The position numbers and the translations under genes were made by a program. From Cobetia sp. L2A1 (lineage in GTDB: Bacteria > Pseudomonadota > Gammaproteobacteria > Pseudomonadales > Halomonadaceae): a stretch of DNA of 64,000 bases. Below, piece after piece: positions 15,718 to 25,739 of the stretch (position 1 is its first letter; every line of letters begins with the position of its first letter). The stretch covers positions 2,046,001 through 2,110,000 of the forward strand of contig NZ_CP047025.1 of assembly GCF_009796845.1 (NCBI RefSeq), in the 5' to 3' direction. Below the pieces are notes generated by a model, which did not search any database, was not told where the DNA came from, and saw only the letters and a program-made list of their open reading frames with translations.

Positions 15718-16734
15718 TTAGTCAGCCACAGGGGCCATGCCGACGTTCGCGACATCTTCCTTGCTACGAGCAAAGTGCTTGCGCGCAAACGCAACACGCT
15801 CTGCCACCGGCACTCCATCAGGTTGTCGCTCGATAAGCTCAAGACGCTTGCGCAAGCCTTCGCCATTGGCCATCTGAATCGCAAGCCCTGGACGAGCGTT
15901 CAGCTCCAGCAACATCGGGCCATGTCGGCGGTCCAGCACCATGTCGGTACCCAGATATCCCAGGCCTGTCATCTCGTAGCAGCCAGACGCGAGCACCAGC
16001 AGCGTTTCCCACTGTGGCACCTTGAGCGAGAAGATGTCGTGTCCAGTATCAGGATGCGCAAATTGCGGGCGGTCATACTGAACGCCACGTACTGCCCATC
16101 CCGTCCCGATATCCAACCCGACACCCACAGCCCCCTGGTGAAGGTTAGCCTTGCCGTCCGATGCCGATGTCGACAAACGCATCATCGCCATGACTGGGTA
16201 GCCCTTGAAGACGATGACACGAATGTCCGGCACGCCTTCATAAGTGAACTCGGCAAAAGCCTGATCGAAGGAAATCAGCCCTTCAACCAGCGCCACATCA
16301 GGCGAGCCACCCAACGAATATAGCCCTGACAGGATGTTGGAGACATGGCGCTCCATATCAGCACGATTGATCCGAACGCCACTGGGCTTTACGTACTCTT
16401 CACCATCGTGGTGCTCGATGACGAGGATGCCCTTGCCGCCAGAGCCCTTGGCCGGCTTGATCACGAAGCCTGTGCTCTCACGTACCATATCGACGACACC
16501 CTTGACCTCGAACTGGCTAGTCACAGTGCCGATCAGCTCCGGCGAAGCGAGCCCATGTTCCTGACACAGCAGCTTGGTCTGCAGCTTGTCATCGACCAGC
16601 GGGTACAGCCGGCGATCGTTGTACTTCGAGATATAGCCAATGTTGCGGCGATTCATGCCGACAACGCCCTTGGCGCGTAGCAGACCTGGCGTGGTCCAGT
16701 TGCGAGACCAGCGATTTATCCATGACGAGAGCAT
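15718..16734 (-). CDS. RimK-like ATP-grasp (alpha-L-glutamate ligase-like) protein
   Basis: 338 residues. ATP-grasp fold: FVIKPAKGSGGKGILVI supplies the lysine and glycine-rich nucleotide loop (about 90-110), DIRVIVF the central strand, and LLELNARPGLAIQ (about 285-297) the metal-binding Glu/Asn end. Relatives join an amino acid, often glutamate, to a peptide or protein end. The gene starts one base after the stop of the 7TM/transglutaminase gene, with GGAGG upstream. Together with that gene and the retropepsin-like lipoprotein it forms a conserved-looking trio suggesting peptide ligation, membrane handling and proteolysis. The substrate is unknown. Confidence 0.85.
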   Translation of the reverse strand: MLSSWINRWSRNWTTPGLLRAKGVVGMNRRNIGYISKYNDRRLYPLVDDKLQTKLLCQEHGLASPELIGTVTSQFEVKGVVDMVRESTGFVIKPAKGSGGKGILVIEHHDGEEYVKPSGVRINRADMERHVSNILSGLYSLGGSPDVALVEGLISFDQAFAEFTYEGVPDIRVIVFKGYPVMAMMRLSTSASDGKANLHQGAVGVGLDIGTGWAVRGVQYDRPQFAHPDTGHDIFSLKVPQWETLLVLASGCYEMTGLGYLGTDMVLDRRHGPMLLELNARPGLAIQMANGEGLRKRLELIERQPDGVPVAERVAFARKHFARSKEDVANVGMAPVAD

Positions 16735-16735
16735 A

Positions 16736-18298
16736 TCAATCCTCCGTCAGTGGCTTGAAGCGACGCAGTTCCAGCAGACGATAGCCAGTGTAATTGCCGA
16801 GCAGCAGGATAAAGGCCATCAGTACCAGTTGCAGCCCAAGGAAGTTGAAGGTGAGGTGACGTACCCACGGATTATTCATCGCGAGGTAAGCCAATACGGC
16901 GGTCAGCAAGCTACCACCCCCTTGCTTGAGCACTTCCTTGGGGCCTTCTTCCTCCCACAGGATCGACATGCGCTCTACGGTCCAGGACAGAATGATCATC
17001 GGGAAGAAGGTGATGGTCAGGCCAGCATTCAGGCCGAAGCGATATGCCAGCACGGAGAAGATGGAGATGATCGCAATCACCATGATGATGACCACCGACA
17101 CCCTTGCCACTAACAGCAAGTTGAGTCGCGATAGATAACTGCGAATCACCAGGCCGGTTGCCACGATCAACAAGAAGCCGATCAAGCCAGTGATGAGACT
17201 GGTCTGAATGAAGGCGAGGGCGATCAGTACCGGCATGAAGGTACCAGAGGTCTTCAGACCAACCAGCACGCGCAGCAGTACCACGACCAGCGCGCCTATC
17301 GGGATCAGCAGGATCGTCTTGAACAGCGCCTGTTCTTCCAGCGGCAGCGAGTGAATAGAGAAGTTGAGCAACTCATCATTCGCCAGCTTGTTACGCACGG
17401 CAACAGCGGCCGGCTCATTGTGGCGAATCATCGAGAAACTGACGCGTGAGTTCACGCCGCCTTCGACTTCCAGCATCGGTGCGCCGCGACCTTCCCATAG
17501 CAACAGGTTGTCCGGCTCACCCTGCTTACCGGTTTCAGGATTGATCAGTACCCAGTCGGTATTGATGTCTTCGGCATCGGCTGAATCAAGATCAACGGTT
17601 TGACCGTTCTTCGGCGTTTCAGCAAATACCTGCAGCCAGAAACTGACATTCTGACGACGGCGACCATCTTCCAGGCTCAAGCCACTGACGAGGCGGGCGC
17701 TGACACCGGCTTCGTTGAGCAAGCGCAGCATCAGATCCGGGCGGTCGAATTGGGTCAGCAACAGGCGTCCATTCTCACCCTGACGCTGGCCGTCAAACTG
17801 CTTGATCAGCTCACGAGCAAAGGTAAAGGAGTCAGCGCTCTTGGCACGAGCCTGATCGATGACCTGTGCAGCCGCCGTATCATAAGGACGCTCCCAGGAG
17901 ACTTCCTGCGGTGCCGGCAAGCGCTTGATGGCGGCGGGCGTGGAATTGTCGGACTCAAGCATGGTGACGGTGTAATACAGCAGCTGGGAGCCTGCAGCCT
18001 CACGGATGGACCACTCCGCACGACGGCCTGGCAGGTCATCCAGATAGGAGAGACCGAAGCCTGACGATGCCGTGTTTTCCGTCAGGACACTGTAGCCCTT
18101 CTGATTTTCAGGCAGTGCCAGTGACGCCTTTACTGGGCCACCGGAGGCAGTAAATGTCACCTGTGCCTCGATATCCCACACTTTCTGCTGTGCACCGGGC
18201 ACCCAGGGGACATCGAACGAGATATGGCGATACGCCGTCAGTCCCACTCCAATCAGCATCAACAGGCTGACAAGCAGGTAAAAAGCAAAACGCGACAT
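16736..18298 (-). CDS. 7TM protein with inactive transglutaminase-like domain
   Basis: 520 residues. An N-terminal membrane anchor (LLVSLLMLIGVGLTAY) is followed by a large periplasmic region (about 30-330) containing a transglutaminase-like fold (YDTAAAQVIDQARAK...ARLVSGLSLEDG) in which I see no catalytic Cys-His-Asp triad. The C-terminus (about 335-510) has about seven membrane helices starting at ILLIPIGALVVVLLRVLVGL. This architecture matches the proteobacterial 7TM inactive-transglutaminase family. It lies between a retropepsin-like lipoprotein gene (upstream) and an ATP-grasp ligase gene (1 bp downstream). The catalytic inactivity is inferred from missing residues, the role from context only. 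Confidence 0.8.
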   Translation of the reverse strand: MSRFAFYLLVSLLMLIGVGLTAYRHISFDVPWVPGAQQKVWDIEAQVTFTASGGPVKASLALPENQKGYSVLTENTASSGFGLSYLDDLPGRRAEWSIREAAGSQLLYYTVTMLESDNSTPAAIKRLPAPQEVSWERPYDTAAAQVIDQARAKSADSFTFARELIKQFDGQRQGENGRLLLTQFDRPDLMLRLLNEAGVSARLVSGLSLEDGRRRQNVSFWLQVFAETPKNGQTVDLDSADAEDINTDWVLINPETGKQGEPDNLLLWEGRGAPMLEVEGGVNSRVSFSMIRHNEPAAVAVRNKLANDELLNFSIHSLPLEEQALFKTILLIPIGALVVVLLRVLVGLKTSGTFMPVLIALAFIQTSLITGLIGFLLIVATGLVIRSYLSRLNLLLVARVSVVIIMVIAIISIFSVLAYRFGLNAGLTITFFPMIILSWTVERMSILWEEEGPKEVLKQGGGSLLTAVLAYLAMNNPWVRHLTFNFLGLQLVLMAFILLLGNYTGYRLLELRRFKPLTED

Positions 18299-18396
18299 GG
18301 GAGTCCTTGAGATATTTTATACAGTCCACATGACTCGGGAAATTGCCGAGTCATGTCAGTAGGGATAATCAGTATCAATAAGCAGCGGGGCGCGAC

Positions 18397-19227
18397 TTAG
18401 TCCCGGTTACCTTCATTCGGGTCCTGGTCCTTGGCCGCATCTGCACTCGGGGCGCCACCCGAGAATTCGGGGCGAGGATTGATGAAGGTGCGGCTAACAT
18501 CGACAGCGGCGATGTCCATCATGAAGCGACGGCCCAGCAATATGGGATATGTCAGATCACGACGGTCGTTCAGCGTGAATTCGACCCGCTGTTTTATATC
18601 ACCCAATGTCATCAACATGCTGACAACCGGGCGCTCTTCGCGGCCTGCTGCCTGGACGATGGTCACGGTCCTGCTGACTTTGGCTTCGACCCATTTGTCG
18701 CGTACATCAGCGACGAAATACTTGGCATCATCACGCAGCGCAAGCTTGAACTTGACCCACTTGTCACCATCACGCTCGAACTCGGTAATGTCACGTGCAG
18801 AAAGAGATGAGGTATTCGCGCCTGTATCAATGCGCGCCTTGAAGTAGCTACCAATCGCGGGGAATCCAACCCACTCGACACGACCCAGCAGCGTCTTGTC
18901 CATGATCGGGTTATCCGACGCGGCCTTGCAGGCCTGTATCGCCTGTGGTGCTGCCGGCGCTTCCATTTCGGCGTGCATGCGGCGCAACTGACTACCGACT
19001 TCACGTACATCGCGACGAAGTGAGCTGTTCAGCGCCTGTTGTTCTGTCAGTTGCTGCTTCTGAGCATCACATTGACTGGCAAGTTGTCCCTGCAGCGCAT
19101 CCATACGTTGTGAGAATGCGGCAGGCGTCAATACCGGTTTCTGCGGCTGGGGTTGTGCCGGAACGCAGCCAGCCATTACGACGGCGCTAGTCAAAGTAAT
19201 AGGCAGCAGCAGCTTGCGGATCAGCAT
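18397..19227 (-). CDS. Lipoprotein retropepsin-like (RimB/ATP-dependent zinc protease family) protein
   Basis: 276 residues. The N-terminus is a lipoprotein signal (ITLTSAVVMAGC, lipidated Cys at about 21), then a coiled-coil stretch (about 40-90). From about 120 comes the aspartic-protease-like domain: VGFPAIGSYFKARIDTGAN contains the DTGA motif of retropepsins, with YPILLGRRFMMDIAAVDVS near the end. Family members are often annotated as putative ATP-dependent zinc proteases although the motif is an aspartyl one. It is the first gene of the trio with the 7TM and ATP-grasp genes. Confidence 0.8.
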   Translation of the reverse strand: MLIRKLLLPITLTSAVVMAGCVPAQPQPQKPVLTPAAFSQRMDALQGQLASQCDAQKQQLTEQQALNSSLRRDVREVGSQLRRMHAEMEAPAAPQAIQACKAASDNPIMDKTLLGRVEWVGFPAIGSYFKARIDTGANTSSLSARDITEFERDGDKWVKFKLALRDDAKYFVADVRDKWVEAKVSRTVTIVQAAGREERPVVSMLMTLGDIKQRVEFTLNDRRDLTYPILLGRRFMMDIAAVDVSRTFINPRPEFSGGAPSADAAKDQDPNEGNRD

Positions 19228-20153
19228 AGTGGAGGAGGTCCCTGTTCAGCCTTGCTACCGACCTGCGTCTAACGCGGTCGGCATGCACAATTCTTGTTCA
19301 TCGCCACGTCAGCACTGTAATACGCTGACCTAGCGATGCCTGGATGTTTCCTATGCACCTTTTACCCCGTTAGTACCAAAGATGCACAGGAGGCCGATCA
19401 TACGTAGGCCTAATGGTAACTGTCCATGTTTCAGGGCGCGCGTTGAGCCCCAAGACACGATCTGCCATCGTGTTGCCGGTTTTTGTCGCCATGTGCTGAC
19501 AATGATAGATGATAGATGATGCCCGCATGAAAAGGCCTTATGCATGGAGTCACTCGCGATTCCTGAGGTGCTCGCTTCAATAGCGTCGCCACACGGTGAC
19601 GCAATGGAGGGCGTTTCGCTACAGTCGCAGCGATTACATTGACACTTTCTCTATTCGCTTGCACATTCCAACCACAGGCGTTGTGCATTTATCTGATTCG
19701 TACCCAAGCTGGCTATCAACCTTGGCAGCGAAACATGCACTCAAGAACAGCATGACAGCACTAAAACATGTGTTTGACTGACGTCATGTACCGACATGAG
19801 CAGATAAATGACCATAAAGAGAGTACACAGAGCGAAAGGGAAGGCCTTTAGCCGCCAAAGCAGGAAATGTGGTCTGTGAATCATAGAGAAGAATTTTATC
19901 CAATTTAACATAATATATATTCTACGAACCATGGCATTCAGTAGCAGATATCGAAGCCAGCGATGTTTTTACGCCCAACCTCAGCGAGCTGCACTCGCGC
20001 TTTGCGCCGTTTTTGCTTACGATGCCAATACTGCATAATCTCTGTTCATGAATTGGATAACTTTTGATGCTGCACTCCCGTAAAGCACCTAGGTTCTGAG
20101 CTTGCTTGTGCAGTGCTGGATATCGAGTATGAAAACAGAATTCGGAGATAAAG
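19228..20153. other. 926-bp stretch without a recognisable gene
   Basis: No frame here has a believable protein or ribosome site. The only structure seen is a small GATAGAT direct repeat near 19503-19518 and an AT-rich segment at about 19890-19925. It is the longest empty stretch in the window and could hold an unrecognised RNA or a decayed gene. Confidence 0.5.
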
Positions 20154-20741
20154 ATGCGCTTACCTCGCTTGCGCAAGACACTTGCCGCCAGTCTGTTAGT
20201 GATGACCGCAGGCTTACTCACGGCATGCAGCGGTCCGCAGATTGAAGATTACGCAGATAGTGGCCCTGAACTCAGAATCGATGACTACTTCGTTGGCCAC
20301 ACCCGTGGCTGGGGCATGGTTCAGGACTACAGCGGCAAGGTGACTCGACGTTTCGTCGTCGATGTCGTTGGCTCAAAAGATGGCGACAAGCTCATTCTCG
20401 ATGAAGACTTTGTCTACGCCGATGGCGACACCCAGAACCGTCGCTGGACCTTCACCCCAACGGGTGATCGGCAATGGACAGGGACGGCGGCCGATGTCAC
20501 AGGTTTGGCAACAGCGACCAGCAGCGGCAATGCCTTCCGCATGAACTACGTGCTCCAGGTACCCATTGATGGCAGTACCTGGGAGTTCAGCATGGATGAC
20601 TGGATGTATCTGCAACCTGGTGAGCGCATCATTAATCGCACCTCAATGCGCAAGCTTGGCATAGAGGCGGCAAGCATCACCCTCGCCTTTCAGCGCTGTC
20701 CCTGCGAGCCTGCAACGCTAACAAACCCCTTATCCCGATGA
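20154..20741 (+). CDS. DUF3833 family lipoprotein
   Basis: 195 residues. Lipoprotein signal peptide with lipobox LLTACSG (Cys at about 25). The body follows the DUF3833 pattern: LRIDDYFVGHTRGWGMVQD, RRFVVDVVGSKDGDKLILDEDFVY, RRWTFTP, then MNYVLQVPIDGSTWEFSMDDWMY. The function of the family is not known; it is a small beta-rich envelope lipoprotein. A GGAG ribosome site precedes the ATG. The stop is one base from the stop of the convergent EAL gene, leaving no room for a separate terminator. Confidence 0.85.
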   Translation: MRLPRLRKTLAASLLVMTAGLLTACSGPQIEDYADSGPELRIDDYFVGHTRGWGMVQDYSGKVTRRFVVDVVGSKDGDKLILDEDFVYADGDTQNRRWTFTPTGDRQWTGTAADVTGLATATSSGNAFRMNYVLQVPIDGSTWEFSMDDWMYLQPGERIINRTSMRKLGIEAASITLAFQRCPCEPATLTNPLSR

Positions 20742-20742
20742 A

Positions 20743-22638
20743 TCAGCTTTTTATTTCCGTTTTGATATTAATCAGCCATTTCTGGTAGCTGTCCGTCGGT
20801 GGCACTGGCTGACCAAACGCGAACCCCTGTAACTGATCAAATCCCAGGTCCTCAAGCATCTGTTGTTGGCGAGCATTTTCTACACCAACAGCTATCGCTT
20901 CGAGACCCAATGCGTGCAATGCGGCTGTCCATGCCTTGAGCAATCGTGCCTGACGCGGATCTGTCTGTAACTGAGCAATCCAGCTCGGATGGAGTTTGAC
21001 GCTTTTAGCAGGCAACAGGCTCAATAGCCGCAAGCTGTCATTCCCCGGGCCAAATCTGTCGATACAGAATGAAATACCGTCGCTGATCAGTGCCTTCATG
21101 GCTGCCACCAGTGGTTCGGGCGATTCCCTGAAATCTTCCGAGCCACTGATATCGAGCTGTAGTTGTTGGCCCTTGATTCTGTAAAGCCTCAAGACACGCC
21201 GCATGGCATCCACGTAATCGGCTTCCAGTAGTCGAGTTGCCGCGATATTGAGCGATAAAGGCAGCACATCGGCACTGCCTTCTTTATCTGAATTCTGCCA
21301 CTGGTTCAATACGGCGCATGCCTGACGCAGCACCCAAACGTCAAGTTCTTCGGTAAGCCCGGCTTGCCTTGCAATCCGTAGCATCTGATACGGCGATACC
21401 CAGCGATCCTGCTCTTTCCAGCGAAGCAACACTTCATGACCACTAAGCGCCAGAGTGCCGCACTTGAATATTGGCTGTATGTGCACACACAGCTCATTGT
21501 CGCGTAGCGCCTGGGCAAAGCGATTGTTGAGGTGGATGCGTAGCTGCAGAGTCGATGTCAGATCTGCGACCTGAACATCCTTTTGTAACGGCGCCCAATC
21601 ACAGGCGCCATGAAGCTCTTCTTCGAGTATTTCAATCAATTCATGTGCTGTGGTGTCGCCAGGCGTAAAGCTCGCTGAACAAAGCAATAATGTGGGTCGT
21701 ACAGTGGCAGAGAGATGTAGTAGCCAGGGCTGATTCACAAAGCGTGACCAGCGCATGCCACTGACTGCTTGCTTCTGAGGTAGCAGAATTATCAGTGTAT
21801 CGTGATTCAAGCGGCCCTTGAGCAGTTCGTCACTATCAAAGTTCTCGTTGAGTTGAGTCGAGAGTGACTGCAAGACACCATCAACGAAATTGATGCCCTT
21901 CTGCTTGCGCCAGCGCTCGCTGCTCTGAACCTTGAGCAGGATAGCTTGTAGCGTTTGATCAGACGAGTGACCCTTTAGCCAGCTGTCAAACTTCTGGAGA
22001 TAACGCCGGCGGGTGCTATAGCCGGTAATAGGATCAATACTGGCTTGTAACGTGGCACGTGCTCGCTCAGCCAACAGTGCGTCACGCTGGATGAGTTCAT
22101 TCTCGACCAGTGCCGCACAACGTACGAGTCGCTCGAGCTGGGCCTCACTGAGCTGACGAGGCTTGTGATCAATCAGGCACAGAGTCCCCAGTGGCAGCCC
22201 ACTGCTGTCACGCAGTACTGCACCGGCATAGAAGCAGACATGAGGCGGCCCAGTGACGAGTGCATTGTCGTAGAAGCGCTCGTCTTTGGTTGCATCGTTG
22301 ACGACGAAAAAGCGCTCTTCGTGCAGAGCGTGTGCGCAAAATGCGAGATCTCGGCTCGTTTCACGGGCATCCAGCCCACAGTGTGCCTTGAACCACTGCC
22401 GATCTTCGTCTACCAACGATACCAGGCAAACAGGCACATCGAAGATATCCGCGACCAACCGCGTCAGGTCGTCGTAACGCTTCTCGTGATCGCTATCAAG
22501 AACCTGCAGGGAATGCAGGCTACAGATGCGCTCCTGTTCACGTGGATGAGGAGCGGCCGGCCTGAAGCCGGGACGGCCTCCCGGCGCTAGCGATGTTGCT
22601 GAGGTAGGGTCTGCCATCGGCTGCGGCCTCAAGGACAT
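20743..22638 (-). CDS. GAF domain protein with degenerate GGDEF and EAL domains
   Basis: 631 residues. Domains: GAF (about 35-185, RICSLHSLQVLDSD, VSLVDEDRQWFKAHCGL, GTLCLIDH), a GGDEF-like region without the GGDEF motif (about 205-365), and EAL (about 375-625). The EAL domain is eroded: EVLLR replaces EALLR, the TES segment reads DISGS, DDFGTG reads IDRFGPG, and KIDRS reads KLHPS. Several metal ligands of active c-di-GMP phosphodiesterases are therefore missing. It is probably a cytoplasmic sensor or c-di-GMP/protein-binding module rather than an enzyme. The start is uncertain: ATG at 22638 is used here, a GTG at 22659 and an ATG at 22617 (GAGG upstream) are alternatives. Confidence 0.8.
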   Translation of the reverse strand: MSLRPQPMADPTSATSLAPGGRPGFRPAAPHPREQERICSLHSLQVLDSDHEKRYDDLTRLVADIFDVPVCLVSLVDEDRQWFKAHCGLDARETSRDLAFCAHALHEERFFVVNDATKDERFYDNALVTGPPHVCFYAGAVLRDSSGLPLGTLCLIDHKPRQLSEAQLERLVRCAALVENELIQRDALLAERARATLQASIDPITGYSTRRRYLQKFDSWLKGHSSDQTLQAILLKVQSSERWRKQKGINFVDGVLQSLSTQLNENFDSDELLKGRLNHDTLIILLPQKQAVSGMRWSRFVNQPWLLHLSATVRPTLLLCSASFTPGDTTAHELIEILEEELHGACDWAPLQKDVQVADLTSTLQLRIHLNNRFAQALRDNELCVHIQPIFKCGTLALSGHEVLLRWKEQDRWVSPYQMLRIARQAGLTEELDVWVLRQACAVLNQWQNSDKEGSADVLPLSLNIAATRLLEADYVDAMRRVLRLYRIKGQQLQLDISGSEDFRESPEPLVAAMKALISDGISFCIDRFGPGNDSLRLLSLLPAKSVKLHPSWIAQLQTDPRQARLLKAWTAALHALGLEAIAVGVENARQQQMLEDLGFDQLQGFAFGQPVPPTDSYQKWLINIKTEIKS

Positions 22639-22792
22639 AAATCGAGAGAAATATGACACATGCCAATAGATGCATGTTTATGCCACTTCACGCATAGCAT
22701 ATCTATTACCGTAAGTACTTTATGGGTTGATAGCCAGTCGTTATATCGCATGATTATCTAACCTGCGGATACTATTCTCTGGAGCCACAACG

Positions 22793-22824
22793 CAAAACGC
22801 CCCGCAGCATATGCTACGAGGCGT
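22793..22824 (-). terminator. Terminator of ectABC
   Basis: A 14-bp stem with two G-U pairs (ACGCCTCGTAGCAT / ATGCTGCGGGGCGT on -) is followed by TTTT in the direction of ectC transcription. It lies about 60 bp after the ectC stop. Confidence 0.75.
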
Positions 22825-22885
22825 CATGTAATACTAACTTCTACTATTGGCAATACCTACCACAAACACTAGCTATCGCGATCGA

Positions 22886-23278
22886 TCAGGCTTCAGCAGG
22901 TGCATAGGAGCCATCTTCGCGATGGTTCTCCTTGCCGGTAAGACCTGGCGTGAAGACACAGGCCAGATGCATGGTCTTGGTAGCACGCAGCAAATGATCG
23001 TCGTGCTGGTCAAGTATATAGACATCACCCGGCTTGATTGGCCAGATCTTGCCATCAGAGAGGGTTTCTACCTCGCCCTCACCTTCCATGCAATACACCA
23101 CTTCATAGTGATGCTTGTAATGGATATGCGTCTCAGTACCTTCGAAAATACGCGTAATGTGGAAGGAACACTTTCCACCATCTTCGTCCAACAACAGGCG
23201 CGTACTATCCCAGTTACCATTCTCGGCTTTTACCAGACGCTCTGTCTTGCGAGATTCTTCGAGATTGCGAACGATCAT
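22886..23278 (-). CDS. ectC: L-ectoine synthase
   Basis: 130 residues. Cupin-fold enzyme that cyclises N-gamma-acetyl-diaminobutyrate to ectoine, the last step of osmolyte synthesis. Family stretches: [59 protein letters not shown] (metal and substrate residues), [17 protein letters not shown] and [14 protein letters not shown]. An AGGAG ribosome site sits 6 nt before the ATG. It is the last gene of ectABC and is followed by a terminator. Confidence 0.97.
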   Translation of the reverse strand: MIVRNLEESRKTERLVKAENGNWDSTRLLLDEDGGKCSFHITRIFEGTETHIHYKHHYEVVYCMEGEGEVETLSDGKIWPIKPGDVYILDQHDDHLLRATKTMHLACVFTPGLTGKENHREDGSYAPAEA

Positions 23279-23400
23279 GTAGTTCTCCTTTGTATGCTGC
23301 CCGATAACTGGCAGCTGACAGTAGGTGACACGCAGGATGGCACCACGATAACCAGAAGGTGCACGAACGTCCTGCCTTACTTGAGCTGAAGATCGGCTTG

Positions 23401-24741
<1,341 letters not shown>

Positions 24742-24890
24742 TACTACAGGAACATCGAGTGGGAGATTCCATGGGTGTAGAAAAGAAATCTGACGCTTGC
24801 TGCTATCGTTTTTCTGGCGCGCTTGCCGCGTGATATCCCTCATACTTTGACTCGGATATCGTGACTACGCATGAAGAGCGCCCTTGATAC

Positions 24891-25463
24891 TTAAAGGTCG
24901 TTCGGAAGGAACGGCCCGATACGTACCAGATTCTCTGGCATGTGCTCCCCGCCCAGCTGGTCGGTAGAGAAGTACTCGCGTGAATTCAGCGGCACCTGCC
25001 AGCGCTCCGAGAGGCGAGTGAACAGCGCCCACGAAGCTTCATTGTCAGGAGTGATGGTGGTTTCCAGGTGGCGCACGTGTGCCATTTCCGGACGCTTCAT
25101 CACAGCCTCTACCAAGCGACGAGCCAAGCCTGTGCCGCGAGCCTTCTCGCCTACCGCAATCTGCCACAGGAAGAATGTCTGGGGGGCATCATTGCGGGTA
25201 TAGCCTGAGACGAACCCGACGACCTCACCCTCTTCATCTGTCGCTACTGCACAGCTGTCACGGAATTGAGTCGCGAGCAACAGGTACGAATACCCTGAAT
25301 TGAGGTCCAGCGGCGGACATGCCTTGACCAGCTCATAAATGCCCCAGCCATCATCTGTTGTCGGCTGTCGGATAAACAACGGCTTAGTCGCGCGGTTTAT
25401 CACGGCATCGTGCGTGTGGTGGGCCAAGCCCTGAATCGTGGAAGTCATTGTCATGGTTTTCAT
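24891..25463 (-). CDS. ectA: L-2,4-diaminobutyrate N-gamma-acetyltransferase
   Basis: 190 residues from the ATG at 25463, close to the 192 of Halomonas elongata EctA. GNAT-fold acetyltransferase forming N-gamma-acetyl-diaminobutyrate. Conserved stretches: LFIRQPTTDDGWGIYELVK, CPPLDLNSGYSYLLLATQFRD, the acetyl-CoA loop VGEKARGTGLARRLVEAV, LETTITPDNEASW and REYFSTDQLGGEH. No strong ribosome site is visible, and an ATG three codons further in is possible. First gene of ectABC; no ectD, lysC-type kinase or ectR is adjacent. Confidence 0.96.
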   Translation of the reverse strand: MKTMTMTSTIQGLAHHTHDAVINRATKPLFIRQPTTDDGWGIYELVKACPPLDLNSGYSYLLLATQFRDSCAVATDEEGEVVGFVSGYTRNDAPQTFFLWQIAVGEKARGTGLARRLVEAVMKRPEMAHVRHLETTITPDNEASWALFTRLSERWQVPLNSREYFSTDQLGGEHMPENLVRIGPFLPNDL

Positions 25464-25495
25464 ATGATTTTTCGCAGTTGGCGAATTCGCCGTAA

Positions 25496-25524
25496 ACCAT
25501 AACAAACGGTTATGGATGATGCAA
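25496..25524 (-). promoter_or_regulatory. Candidate ectA promoter overlapping an inverted repeat
   Basis: On the minus strand TTGCAT is followed after 17 bp by TATGGT, about 33 bp before the ectA ATG. The -10 overlaps CCATAAC-AAACG-GTTATGG (25497-25515), a 7-bp inverted repeat that could bind a regulator. Expression is expected to respond to osmolarity by family knowledge; the elements are read by eye. Confidence 0.4.
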
Positions 25525-25739
25525 ACCATAAATTATTCTCACACCACGCATGAATAACGGAGAATTATCCAAAAAGGCATGCGTTGCTGGCGCAAAGGGG
25601 GGGGTAACAGCGGTCAGAGAATCATTTCTGGCCGGTGAGTAAGCGTCACACACACGGCGCCCTGTTGGGAGCCGTGTGAAGCTAGCTGAGAGTACTGAAT
25701 GAGAGGGTACTGAAGGATGCAGGATACCAGCGACAGAAT

